The notes under the pieces: model-generated | What the model was told of the DNA's origin: nothing | The model's database searches: none | The model's input: only the letters and a program-made list of their open reading frames with translations | Program-made: the position numbers and the translations under genes | Shown: in pieces, positions 13,931 through 26,900 of the stretch | How the letters are laid out: every line of letters starts with the position of its first letter | Position numbering within the stretch: the first letter of the stretch is position 1 | Assembly: GCF_023343835.1 (NCBI RefSeq) | Contig: NC_064442.1 | Span: 16,230,501 to 16,294,500, forward strand | Length of the DNA: 64,000 nt | Direction of reading: 5' to 3' | Source of the DNA: Lagopus muta | Lineage: Eukaryota; Chordata; Aves; Galliformes; Phasianidae

Positions 13931-16900
13931 GGCTGCTACGAAAGGCCTTCCCGACAGTCTGCCGCTACGTCCCTGGGCAGAGGGCTGACGCGCTTAGTAG
14001 AAGTTGCTCTGAGCGTTTACTGCAGCTTTCAGAGCTGTACATCAAAGCTGCCGTGGTCTCTCCGGAGCTTCGGCTGCACACCGGTTCCAAAACGCCTCCT
14101 TCCCCGCCCCAGCCTGCTGTCACTCCGTGTTGCAGACCCAGGCTTCGGGCCGTTCTGTTAGCTTTCCTCTTCCCCATGGCAGCCATCGCCCTGTGAGGCA
14201 GATACTTCGTTAGTGCATCTCGTTACACTCTGTGTGCTGACGACACACGTATTTCGCAAGAATTTCTTGCTGTATCATGGGGACTTCGATCTGCAGTGCT
14301 GTGACTCACGCCATTACCAGCACTGCACAGCCAGCTGATGGCCATGAGGCTTCTCCTGCCTCCCAGCCTTCTTGAAACAAACGTGGTTTATCAGCCAGAA
14401 GAGAGAAACTGGGCTGATCGCTTCAGAGTCTGAGAGAGATTTATGGTTTTCTTTGGTTAAGAAAATAACTTTGTATATTGAACACCACCAGCACAACATA
14501 AAAGTGCTGTCCTCTCTCACCTCCTCCATCTCTCACCTCTCCCTTTTCAGGCTCTGTCCTGCAAGAAGCTGTGCTGCTGGGAGAAGGCTTCACATTCACG
14601 GGTTACATGAAACATTAGTTTCTGTAGCAGGAGGGACACACAGGATGGTGATCTGAAAACAGGATGTGTTCAGGGCACATCCGTCTGGTTCTCTATTTTG
14701 ATTGTGCTTGGAGATTCATTTCCTTTTCACAGCTGCATGTGGCTTAGCAACCTGCTGAATGACTCAGTGACCATGCATCACCTTTGATCTTGTGACAAAA
14801 AGGGTGGGTTCTTTTTGGAAGTGTAAGGTTTGGAAAACAGAAATGCAGCACTGCGTTTGGGTTGCAGGAGAGAAATGCAGTCTGTTTTGGGCGGGTTTGT
14901 ACTGCAGGGTTACAGCCTGCAGAGACACAGACTCAGGCCCAGCAGGGTGACCTGCCCTTCACAGCCTTCAGTAAACAGCGACTTGCATTTCATTTTTGAG
15001 AATGTCAGACCTTAAAACTGGCAGAGTTTACAGATTAGAATCATGCAATGCTTTCCCTTTCTGGAACTGACCTATACCTACCTTAAGTAATGACTTAATT
15101 TGGCCCGTTATAGGAAGTTCTGCAACATATACACGTGGAAAATTTGAACGATTAGATTGCTAGCATAAAGCAGAGCACTGTTCTTCATGAAGACCAAAAC
15201 AAATCTATGCACTGATCTCATTAAAACTACCTCTTAAAAGCAGAGCATATCAGCGTATCAGATGAGCATAGAAGTGTCTATCTGCAAGGAGAGATCTATT
15301 TACTGTAGCTGGGGAATGAGTGACTTTGTTTAAAGGAGTGTCACATGTTGGTCGTCAAATAGTTGCAAATGGCAGAAGCATCTGCCAAAACCACAGCTGT
15401 TAAAGACATGTCTCAAGAATATGGACTTATTTGCTATCAGGTGTCCCAAAGCTGAGGAACAAAGTTCACGTTAATAATTTTCGGTTGCATGGCATTCTGG
15501 GAAAGACTGCCTCTTATCTTCTGTGGGGCTTGGACCTGTAGATTCCAAGTAGTGCCAAAAATACCAGGATCTTGGTTCTACCAGTGTTTCACTCTATTGT
15601 TTTTAGAAACTATCTCTCAAAACAATTAAGACTTGGAATTTCCTGGTTTGGTACACACTGAACAGAAGAGCTTGATCAGAAGATTTTCACACAGTTCTAT
15701 TTGCATTTAGCTGGTCTTATCTTCAAACAGAGGGGAAAAAAGATTTTTCAAAGTTATCTATTGTGAGAAAGTAAAGTAAGAGTGGGAATGAAGGAGCAAG
15801 GCTGTCATCCATTACTGTCCCAACAATGTACCTGGTGGTAAACTAGTCAAGTATTTTCCTTTTTATTTTTTAATTGTGTAAAGATTGTTGTATTTCTTTC
15901 ATATGAATAGAGGGATTAATTGCATTTTGTTATTCATACCGGTGCATTTCTTAAACTGAACGCTTTACCAGATGCACTGTACACACACCTCAGCGACTAA
16001 TGGAATTCTGCCTTACCTGGATGAGCTGAAACTGCTGAGTTTCAGCAGAGGTATTCACCAAATCACAGCTGTTATGTGGGCTTTTTGAAAGGTTTCAAAG
16101 CTTTGTTTTGTTTGGAATCTGCACATAACATCATTGGTGTCATGGCCAACATTTTGTCAACGCTGTTTGGTGCTGTGTGCTTTTACACAGTGACAAAAGG
16201 TAAACTATAACGTCAGCCATTTTGTGGCTGTCCGGTTTTGCTCATAGTGGTTCTCCTATGCCAGGATAAAATAGGAAAAAAAATCACTTACAGTTGATCT
16301 ATTTGACTACAATGCATCATAAAAAACAAACGTTGTCCTTTGCAGTTCAGTGATCAAACCAAGACTGGTTTCAAAACATCTTCATGGACAGTGGGTTGGT
16401 TTGATAGGACCTCCCAAAGTTCTACCAATGTACTGTAATACTGTATGTTTTTTTGAGTGCCTTAGAAAATTTAAAAAATAGCTTTCATTTTATATGTATT
16501 TATATATGTATATTTAATGTAATGTTAAAGTTCATGGTTAAATAAACTTCCACCCTTTGAATGTGGCATACTGTCAGTTTTCCACATCACAACAGAACAC
16601 GATTTTGCAAGGCACCAGTGTAATTAAAGAGAGGAGTAATTTGCATTATTTTCCTATAAAACTACTCTTGGGTAACAGATGGCAATCACAAACATACTGC
16701 TCCAGAGACATATGGAAACCTATTTGTTCCACCAAACTCAGGAGTGAATATTAACCCCAAAATCACTCTCTTCATTGCCGAAATATGACGTAGTAATCCT
16801 CAGTATAGCCCTTATTACTGTGCTCATGAGCAACTCCTGTCTCTGAAAATAGAGATCTATGGAAATGTTTCAGAGGTTGGTGTTTCATTTGCAGTTTTCT

Positions 16901-17540
16901 GTAATCTGATGATTCACGTTAGTCTGAATTAACTGATGGTTGGGTTTGATTGCCTCACTTCCAGGCTGCCATTATCACTTAAATCTTGTATTAGGCATTG
17001 TCACGGCCCATCTCAACGTGTAAATGGCCCAGTCCCAACTCAGGCTCTACATGAAGGAGCCAAACAGCTGGATTGGCAAATTCCATCTTGAACTGGGCTG
17101 AGCTCTATGGGAAGAAACTAACTAATGGTTTCTTCCCCCCAGTCTTGTTCTGCTGCCTTGGTTCAGCCAGCTGGGCGATGTCAAGGCTAGGGATGCTGAC
17201 CACGGGTGGCACTGTTGGTGTTCAAAACTAGTTCTCAGCATGGGCGTGGGTCACTCTGAAAGTAACGCTTCCTATTTATTGCCCTGGAAGCGACAACAGC
17301 TACGGAGAGCACAGTAATTCTGTTGGATAGAGCCAACCCTCAGCTACAACATGCTATTTTGCGATGCAGTTGCTGCCATTAGCTGCGTGTTTCAGCACTG
17401 GCACTACGATTTGTAGCATTAGGTTTTTCTGTTTGTAGCTTGCCTAGAGACGGTAATTATTAAATTAAATTAAACCAATAGCTCCTCGTGTCGTTTCTAA
17501 GTGTTTGCAGTAGCGTTACTCGTTTTTATAGCGCCCTGTG
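13931..17540. other. Intergenic region between divergent RPS27L and RAB8B promoters
   Basis: The region is about 3.6 kb. The first 250 bases remain CpG rich, then composition becomes AT rich. The only recognised element is the mariner-like piece at about 17247-17400. Open frames here show no similarity I know. Confidence 0.7.
17247..17400. mobile_element. Mariner-like (Galluhop type) terminal fragment
   Basis: The segment gtcactctgaaagtaacgct, tcctatttattgcc and the following gcacagtaattctgttggat resemble, from memory, the terminal part of the avian mariner family that begins ggtcactctgaaagtaatgc. Similarity fades by about 17400 and I did not find the opposite terminus, so this is a truncated or solo end. 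The family name is recalled, not searched. Confidence 0.6.
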
Positions 17541-17620
17541 ACACCTCTGCGAGAAACCTCACAGTCAGCACGTCACGAGGCTGCCTCGCACGGCGTGGGA
17601 GCTGCCAGAGGGAAACGCCG

Positions 17621-17653
17621 CGGAGCGGAGCGGAGCAGAGCAGAGCAGAGCAG
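17621..17653. repeat. Pentanucleotide repeat upstream of RAB8B
   Basis: Three CGGAG units are followed by CAGAG units, a tandem 5-mer array with one transition between unit types. It lies about 200 bp before the RAB8B start codon, in the promoter or 5' UTR. Confidence 0.85.
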
Positions 17654-17849
17654 AACTCATTCACGCGCACCAACACCGCGGTACCGCGCGGCACGGCGCC
17701 GCGGACTGCAGCTCCCATCGGCCCCCGCGGCGCCGCCCCGCGATGCGCGCGCAGTGCCCGCCGGGCTGGGCGCGGCGGAGAGGCGGGGCCGCGTTCCGTC
17801 TCCTCGCGCCGCCTCGGCCGCCCCCTCCGGCTGCGGCGCCCGAGCGAAG

Positions 17850-17973
17850 ATGGCGAAGACGTACGACTATCTGTTTAAGCTGCTGCTGATCGGGGACTCG
17901 GGCGTGGGCAAGACCTGCCTGCTCTTCCGCTTCAGCGAGGACGCCTTCAACACCACCTTCATCTCCACCATCG
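17850..17973 (+). CDS. RAB8B: RAB8B coding exon 1 with P-loop
   Basis: It encodes [20 protein letters not shown] to ISTI plus one base of Gly42 and includes the P-loop Lys21 and switch I Thr40. The donor is TCG|gtaagg. Confidence 0.97.
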
Positions 17974-20900
17974 GTAAGGGGCCGAGCGGCTCCTCGGGGC
18001 CCCGCGGGCGGGAGGCGAGGAGGGAGGGGCGCGAGGGGCCGCCGGGGCAGGGCCTGAGCGGCAGCCTTGGGGCCGTTAGGGCCGGAGGGGCTCCGCGCTG
18101 AGGAACCACCGCCCCGGGGCCCGGCCCGGCCCTGCCCTGCCCCGCCCCGCTCTGCCCGCCGCTCCGTGCCCGGCGCCGCGCGGCTCCCCCGGCCGTGAGG
18201 GGCGGCCGCGCCCCGCCGCTCTCCGCCCCGCCGCTCTGTGCGCGGGCCGCGGCCGCATCAACAGTTGGCCCGGGGCTCGGGCGCATCGTTCCGGCCCCGG
18301 CTGGGGCGGGGGGGGGAGGGGGAGGTTGCGGTCCGTGGGAAGCGCGGCCCGGGGACAGAACGCGGCGCCGCGGTAACGGATCGCGGAGCGAACGGGCTGT
18401 GAGCCGTTGTGTCGCTGCGGAGCGTTTGGGGCTTGTGTGCGAGTTTCCAGAACGTGGAAGAAGGCCCCGAATGCCGGAGCGTGCAGAGGCAGCTCCCTGC
18501 CAAAAACTGAAGCTCGGCCGATCTGCTTTGGTGAGGTGTCAGGCGCTGCCCCTATTAAAGGACTTCTTGCTCAAACGATCGTAAGAAGAATTTTAAAGTT
18601 CCTCTCGGAGATAATGCTGCATTGCGATCTCAGATGGAGCTCAGGAGTTGTGCTGACCTGCTCGTAGCTGGGATTGCTTTTGGGAATAAAACCGAGCTTC
18701 CTCTTCTGGGAAGGAAGAGGTGAATTGCAGCAGAGTGTGTGAGTGTTCATCACTGCGATGCTGCTGCAACTGAAGAGTAACACTGAGATAAGGAGTGAAC
18801 TCTTCTTGCGGTAAGGAAATGGAGGCACGGAGCTGAAGCAACACGTGGCTTCTTGTTTCTCCCTGCCTGTTCTTTGCAGCCCTGTTCAGCCCTGTTCCAT
18901 AACTGCAGCTAGCAGAGATTGAGCAGCAGCTTACCTGGAAAGGCACTTGGCTCTGCGTGGTAGATGTGAAGTCTTAAACCTTATTAAGTACTGTGCAGGA
19001 TTCCAAAAAAGCCTACAGCAGTGTCATACTTCTCATACATGGGAAGAGATGGCTGACATAAATGGTGTCCTCCATGCATCTTGGTGGCTCTTCAGCTGCT
19101 TTGCTTTTTGGCGTGGTTCTTTTTCTGTCTCCCTGATTCACCTCAATGTCTCAAGGATTGCAGGTATGATTCTTTGTTTCCTAACTTAGTTATGTAGGGT
19201 CTGTTCTCTTCTTCCTGAGTGTTTGCTTTTACGAGGGTCCTGTTATTAGCAATAATGTACGAAAGTTGGAAATTGAGATGTACTTCTGGTTCCACAGGTG
19301 GTAAATGTCATTTCATTTCAGTTGCATTTTCCTGTTCGTATTGTTTGCTGTCCTGTTGTTTTTTAGCAAAGCACTTACCAGGAGGAGAGTTGGCAATGCA
19401 GAAAATAGAGAAACTGTTCATACAAAGTGCTTGCATGCTTAAATAGAAGTATTCTTTTTTTTTTTTTTTTTTTCCCTTCTGTATTCCTCATGGGTAGCCA
19501 GTATCACTTTTGGTTCAGTCACGTAGATTTAATCTGTGTGTTCTCATAGGTGCTTTTTCTTTATCCAGAAGGGGGGCAGTGAGTTCGTGCTGGCTGATCA
19601 GAGCCACTCAGTTTTAGCGTCACGGCTGATAACATCTGATGTGCTTCAGGGAAATCTGTAACGGTTCTGAGTTTATTCCTTGGTGGATAGAGCACAGGCT
19701 GCTGTGGTGTGGAGGGAGCTGCGGAGAGGTGATGCTCCTGCTGGTTGAAACTCTGAGGTCCCCAGATCAGCGTTCAGAACTAAGTACACTGCCTTCTCAC
19801 TGTGATGGAAGCCACCAGGATGTGGGGTTTGTAGCTTCTCCAAAAAGTGGATGGGGCTTCCTGTGAGATACACGTTCAGCTCACAATGATTCTGATGAGT
19901 ACGCACTGTACTGTGTGCTCTCAGAGGTGCCCTCCTTCCTTTCCTGACCCATGTTGCTCCTGGCAGGGCCGGAGTTCCTTTAACTTTGCAGGTCTGAGAA
20001 TGCAGCACATGCATGAGGTGTTTTGGATCTGCCTTCCACCTCAGCACTGTCTGTGAGAGGTGGGGCAGTCAGAGGCTTCTCTCAACTGTGTGGTGTTCAA
20101 CTTGTTCTTGTCTTCTGTCTTGTATTGTACAAAGCAGTGCTATGATGGAAGGGCCTGCAAAACATCTAAGCACCAAATGTCTTTGAAATGTATTTGTTCT
20201 TATTGTTGTTTACTAGCTTCAGTTACAAGAGCAATGGAAACTTCTTTCACTGAGAAAAATGGAAATGCTGTTTTACTTGGAATATTTGAATAACTTAGGC
20301 TCAGTGTTTGTTACAGAGATGAACTGTAGTTACTCTGTTTTTGCTTGGCATGCTTGTGTTGTTGTTCTGAACAGCATGTTTTGCCGATTCTCTTCTCTTC
20401 TGCAGTCATGCAAAGCAAGCCTTTCAGGCTAAATGCTGGTACATTGCTTGGAGATTTGCAGATGGTCCCCTTGACTTTGCTACTCAGGATTGTTAGTGGT
20501 GTAATGAAGGCTGTGTGGTTTCAGACAGTAGGGGCTTCCAGCCTGTGCCCTGTGGCCAATCATTGCGTGAGGAGTAGGATATGAGTGCAGCGCACATGTA
20601 TTTACTGTAATATATTGGTCCTTTTTGTTTTTGAAGTGCCTCATGGCTCGAAATTGTCTCCTTGTCTTGGGGTAAATGAACTGGTTATTGGATTGTGCCA
20701 TCAGTATGAGAAGTGAACCACTGGTCTCTTTCTCAGGTGATGCTTTGTGTTGTTCCACACTGCTGGGGCTTTGCTTGTGGTCAGCAGCTTTGCGTATTTT
20801 CGCACAGGGCTTTGGAGCTCTGTTTGGAAACCCTCTAAAAGAATTGACAAGTCGTAAGGGTGCTGTGCTCCCTGTGAGGATCAGCATCTCGTCGTTAACA

Positions 20901-23900
20901 TGGGATGAAACCTTCTCCCCTGGAAACGTGTTATGTAAGGCTGTGTTATTTAGTTTGCTTCCTGAGTGGAAACTTCTGCTTTCGCACAGTTCTGCATGGA
21001 AAATAAAGAGCAGTTGTCAGCTATTTTTCGTACTTGAACACCACCTAAAGCAAAACTTTATCTTGGAGTATCTGGCATGAATTTTGTTAGTATTTTCAGT
21101 GTGGTGCATGCGAAGAAGGAGCGTTAATTTAGAAGTCTCTGCGTATCCCAACTTGCTGTTTAAGGAGTGCTGGCTGGTAAAACTGGATTGGGTTTATCAT
21201 TCCAAATAATAAGGTCTATTCTTTGCGTCTCTTTCAACTTGTTGTTTAAGCTGTTTTCCCTGGGAGTGAAGTCGTATCTCTTAGCTGATAGCTTTTCTGA
21301 CTTTGTACAAGGGGTTGCTGACTGAAACAAGACGCTGTGCTTACTCGTTAATCCAAGATGATATCAGCATTTGGCAGGAAGTTGCCCGTAGGAGATGTTT
21401 CAACTCTCAGCGCACTGGCTTGTTGGTTTTACAGAAGTGACTTTTCCATGGCCTTCATCTTGCAAAATAGGACAGGGCTCCAGCAGCTGAGCACGTGTGT
21501 GCTGACCTTATAACACTTCGATGGAAATCCTCTGAACAAGCAGAATTATCAACTTCCCTTTTGCAGTGAAATCTCTGTAACATGCAGTGGAAATTGTTTT
21601 AGCATGCTCAAGTCAAACAGTGCCTCTTTGAATATTTCTGCTCTCCCCTGCAGATAATGTTTGATAGACAAAGAGGGCGGTGCTGGATTATTATGATTAT
21701 TCTTGTGGTGATGATTGCCTTCCTCCCCCTCTTTGGTACCCGCTGTTCTCATTCATTTGGTTCTCATTCATTTCCCTGGGCTTCTTCAGATGGTGTGAGT
21801 GCAGAAGAAAACATGATGATAGATCATCAAAGAGAAGTCAGGGAGGAGCTGTAGGTGGTACCTCATTAATGGTAGTTATAATTAGGGAATTGTAAGGGAG
21901 ATTGTGGAGTGAGACTAGTGTCAGTGGCTCGGGTGGTGCTGCAGTGTAGATGGGACTGTGTGAGGAGGTCAGAGCCTGCAGTGGAGCGCAGGCAGGCAGC
22001 AGTTTGGAGGCAAATCTGAATCTGGAAGCATGGCTTGGTCTGCAGAGTACAGTGATGGTGATCTGCGAGATGTTTCCCTGATAATCAGAAGCACTGCAGT
22101 TGGAGACAGCTTAGGTTAAAAACATTCCAGTTAGCGTCTCTTCTGACTGCACATCTGATAGCTGCTAACAAGTCAGCTTAGACTTTGGTTTTCATCTGCT
22201 GATGAGATTGTGCCACTCTTTCATATTCTGCAGAGCGCCAATACAAATGGAATGGCTTGGTTTTTATTAAATACACTTCTTCAGCTTTCTTGCTTCGTGT
22301 TACTGTGAAGCAGTGTGACAGATGTCTGAACTGTTTTATGCCTCTACTTAATTGGCAGATGGAGCTGTCTCTTGGTTATGTGTTATCTGGTTATTTGAGT
22401 GGCAGCAGGGCACTCAGAGCTGCTTTGTGGCGTGGTTTGAACGTGGAGTTAAGAATACAGACCAGCATTGAGCGAGTGTAGGGAACTTATGTCTTTTGGT
22501 TGGTGCAGGCTTTGAGAGAAGTGCTGAGGGCACAGAGCTTTTCTTTGGGATTTTTTTTTAGTGCATCTGCATTAGGGCATCCTTTTAGAAGGATGTCTTG
22601 TCCTGACTTCTTCCCAAGTTTAACTGGAATTCATAATAGGTGATGAAGAGTACATGCAGTATTTATCATGAAGCTTTATTTCATGTGCTAGGATTTAATT
22701 GCTAACAGATACCTGATTTCCACTGATACCATTGTTGATCTTACTACATTGTGGTAGCTTGAATACCCCATCAAAGTGACCGTAGATCAGTACAATGAAT
22801 CTGTTCCTTTCCTAATGTGAACAAACTGAATAACTTGCATGTGCTCGCACTGCTTAAAGCTTTTGTACAATCAGGGTTGCTCCAGAGGCGTTGAGTTGCA
22901 TGCGAGTTGGAACTCAAGTTAGCAACTTCCTGTTCCAGCTGCGTGTTTGCTTTGTACCTCTAAAGCTTTTCACCAACAGTTGTAACTGGTGTCAGTTTAA
23001 TCTTGTGGTTTACAGCGAGCTTTCCTCTGAAATGAGGCTGTGACACCTCATTAAAGGCAGCCGAAGTCGTGCGTGTCGTAGAGGACTTCTGCTCAGGGAG
23101 AACAAGCAGTTGAGCAAGTTTAAGATGATTTATCCTAGTTTTGTTCTATTCTACAAACCTGCTTTGGGCACCACAGAATAAAACTGATGGAGAACGTTGG
23201 TTGTGTTCTCGTGTATGGATGGCAGTGTGTAAGAACATGCAGAGCAGGTAGAGCACTGGGGCTGGGCACCAAGTCTTGCTTCTTGGGAAATGCAGCTTGA
23301 ACTCAGAAAATGGGTGAAATCAAGCTGACCGCCAGCCTGGGAGTACATACACTGCCACCAGCTGCTGTGCTCACTGTGCAAAATCTTCCTTTCTTTCATC
23401 TGCCAGAGAGAAAGAGCTCTTCTTTACTGACACAGTTTGTTGTCTGTATGATGAGACGTCTGATGGGATGAAAGACGAAGGCATCTGTGTCCAGGCAAGG
23501 GTGGAAGAAAGCAGAAAGTCACAGTAACCACTGGCTGGAAAACTTTTCTGGCTTAGCAGAAGTACTGTGAGCATCCAATATAGGAAAAGAGGGTGAAGTG
23601 GCCATTAACAGAACCTTGAATAAATGAAAAGCAAACATGAAAAAAATGAGCATGGCCCTGATTAGTAAGTTACGTGGTTTTGCTTGGTGGTTTAGGTAGT
23701 AAGAGTCTTTCAAATAAGGCTTATTTTCTTATTCATATAGGCAGTTAAATAAAGCAGCCCTTCTTCCCCCATGTCCTTCACTTCCCTAGCAGAAAAATCC
23801 CCGTGCACTTACTCCCACATGAAAACATGAGTTTAAAAAAGCCTCTTTTCAGAAAGATGTTTCAGAATCTGTTAAGAGAGCCATCTTCAAAAATAAGTTC

Positions 23901-26900
23901 TGTAACTTTAAACTTTCTGCTTAGCCTTTTGCCTTGCTGTGCGTTGCTTTGTTAGGAACTTCATGTGCTCTCTTCTAAAACATGGCCGTATTTCAGACTT
24001 TGAGTAAAAGTCCTTTACTGGATAGTCAGTCTCAAGGAATGTATTTCTTACTGAATGAGACACTTTCATCTTTGCACATAACCAAGGTCTTTTCGGCCAG
24101 AGCATCGGTAACAAAGCTGTGAACTGAATGCTTCCCCCACTTCTCCCTCTGTTTTTCTCTTTGTGTTGCTGATAATTCCCACGTGAGATGTATTTTTTGT
24201 CCTGGAGACCTTAGAGACCTGGAGAGTGGGGCAAGTTTCTGCTCTGTGAAGTAAGTATTATCCATTTAATTCACAAGCGGGCTATTCCTGGGGTATTGCT
24301 CACCTTCCCAAATTGCTTTTTACTGTATAGCACTGATTTGTAATTTATACTGACTGCCTACCATTATCCAGTTCATCTCTCCTCTGGTCTCTGATTGCAT
24401 CTCGATAACCCTCAGTCTCTCAAGGGGGTGCTGGGCAGGATGGGTATTGGTTACAGCAGTATGAAGCTGTACAGATTGACTGTTCTCATCAGCTCATATG
24501 TCTCAGGCCTGCAGCTGGCAGGGTCTGTGTGAGCACTGTGGTGTGTGCTGCAGGGATGGGAGGTGCACAGGGCACTGTTCGTGCACTGTAAGGGTTTCTT
24601 AAGTGATAATGACTTGCTTCTTTACATCCTGAATTCTGCAACACTGCATGGTAGTTTTTCTCCTGGCAGCTCCTTTAATTGTAAGTATGCAGCAGTATGG
24701 TCCCAGCGGTCGTTATTTCTTCCTTCTGAGTAACGAGGTCAGAACAGATGTTCAGACTGATTGGGAGCCCTTCAACTTCAGGAGGCTTTTTTGAACAAGG
24801 AATAGCATCTCAGTTCCCGACTGCACAGTCATGTAGTTCCACCTGGACCTGAAGTTAGTGAACCAAAGCAGACCTCATCTTTCCTGGCTGTTCTCACCAT
24901 CGCAACTGAAACAGCACATCAGTAATGAGCAGTGACCTCTAAATCACAGTGGCAAGGCTAGCATTGATCATGTAAGATTTTCTTCAATAAGTTTTTTTTC
25001 CAGTCTCTTTGATGCTTAAGATACCAATTTTTGGATGAAACAAGCACTTCTTGCTGATAGATAATTAGTTCAGAGTAGCCTTGGTTCAAGAGGACTTGTG
25101 TTTTCTGCATCTACCTGCACATCCGCTGCTCGGGTGATAGCATTGGTGAGGTCTGTGCAGGCATACCTGGGAGCTACCTGCCAGCTGCCTTTTGGTCCTG
25201 TGAGCTCAGGGCTTTCATTTCCTGGTTGGCCCCATGGAATCTGTGGGCTCCTGCTCATAGGTGAGCTGTGGCTGTGCCAACCTTTTCTCTAAGGTATGCC
25301 ATCAGATGATGATAGGCTGAATTATGGAATTCACTCAAATGAAAACTGACCTGACCCACACAGGGAAGTGCTCAGTCACCACTACTGGATGGCAGCACCT
25401 GCCGTAGCTTCGGCTGCCTGTAAGGCTGTGGTCGCAGATCAAGTCTTGTGGGGAGGGTTTAAATATTTGCTGCTCCCAGTTGCATGTTGACTGGAAAGAA
25501 ATATGTTCTCAAAGCAGCTCAGTTAGTGAATTCCCCTTAGCCAGTCTATAAATAATCCTTAAAATAAACAAAATTTGCTGTCTGTATCGTAAGGCAGCTT
25601 CAATCTGTGTCATTTTAAATAAAACCGAGTTACCACCAAGTGTGGTTTATTTTCCATTGCATGAGTAACAGATGGGGGCTAGGTTTGATACACCTCCACA
25701 GACCCAGCCCTGTGAAGTTGTGGAGGTTTGTAATTATACTCGGAGCAGTAGAAGGAAATTCATTACTGCTGTTACTGAATGTTCCATAAAGCTGGACCAA
25801 GGGTTTTCTTGGTGTTTAAAATCATGCGATTCAAAGCACTCTGTAAATTCAGAATTGTAAGAAGTTGACCTGCAGACCTTTCAGCTTTCACACCAAAGCC
25901 ACAGTGGCAGCTGAGCCCATAGGAGCTCTGCTCCAGCGCTGGCTGCGGGCCACCGGGCTTCCTTCTCACTGTGACAGTCAGTGCACACCATGGGCTGCTG
26001 AGCTGTCCCAGCGTGTACCAGGTCTGATTCTGTTAATTGCCAGTTTTATTCTGAATGTCCTGTTGCTTTTTTTTAATAGCAAGTAATTTGTCTTAAAGGA
26101 AGCTGGCTGGGAGCTGTGGTGCAGCTGAGGAGGTCTGTGCTGGAGGAAGCTGCAGTTTGCTGAATTTTACAGAGATTGATTGCATCTTGGTAATAAATTT
26201 TAAGTGCTGGAGAGCAGGAAACCACTGTGTGCTATATGTGTGTGGCACCTACGTTCTTCATTGCCTTGCCTCCTTGTGCCACTTGTATTTGCTTATCAGC
26301 GTAGTGGTTAAAGTTTCCTTTATGATCTTTAGTCTATTAATATTTTTAAAGGTGCAAGACACTACTCTGTTATCTTTGCATAGGAAAACTGTGTGATGCT
26401 GTTTGCAGGGGTGAGGGATAAGCTGATGAAAGGCCAGCTAACCCAACGCAGCCTGCACTGCCCATAGTTTGGATGCGCTTTCTGTGTTCTCACAGGCTGC
26501 CCAGAAGGGACTGAGTACAGTTTTGTTCTCTCTAAGTTGTAAAAGAATGAATAAAACTGGTTATGCTTCTGTGTAATTTTAAAATAAATTAATCTTACAA
26601 CTTTTCAAAAACATATTGATCTTCACCCTGGTGCAGTGCCTGATGTTAATCTGTATTTTCAGTGATGGCAATAAAAAACAACTGCATCTTGAATTAACAA
26701 AGTGATAGAAATTGCTGAGATCATCTGAAAATGCAGTGCAGATGTTGTTAGGGACTAAAGCCAGAAGTTCAAGTTCAAAGTGACTAGACTTCGTTCTTCA
26801 GCATTATGCTCTATGACGCTGCTATGTTGCAAGTGTTCCCCGCCCTGCTCTTCATAGTCTGATCTTGTTTCTTCCTCGGTCGTTTCCTAGGTTTGCTGGA

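Larger units (their letters stand above)
17560..18450 (+). promoter_or_regulatory. RAB8B: CpG-island promoter of RAB8B
   Basis: This very GC-rich island spans the 5' UTR, exon 1 and the start of intron 1. Within it, ggactgcagctcccatcg at about 17703-17720 resembles a ZNF143 site, and gcgatgcgcgcgcag just downstream partly resembles NRF1. The start ATG lies in a gaagATGGcg context like a YY1 core. These motif readings are by eye. Confidence 0.6.

Noticed and set aside
17501..18101. Open frames in the RAB8B CpG island extending into intron 1
   Set aside because: They read through the GTAAGG donor. The real RAB8B frame starts at 17850 and splices at 17973.
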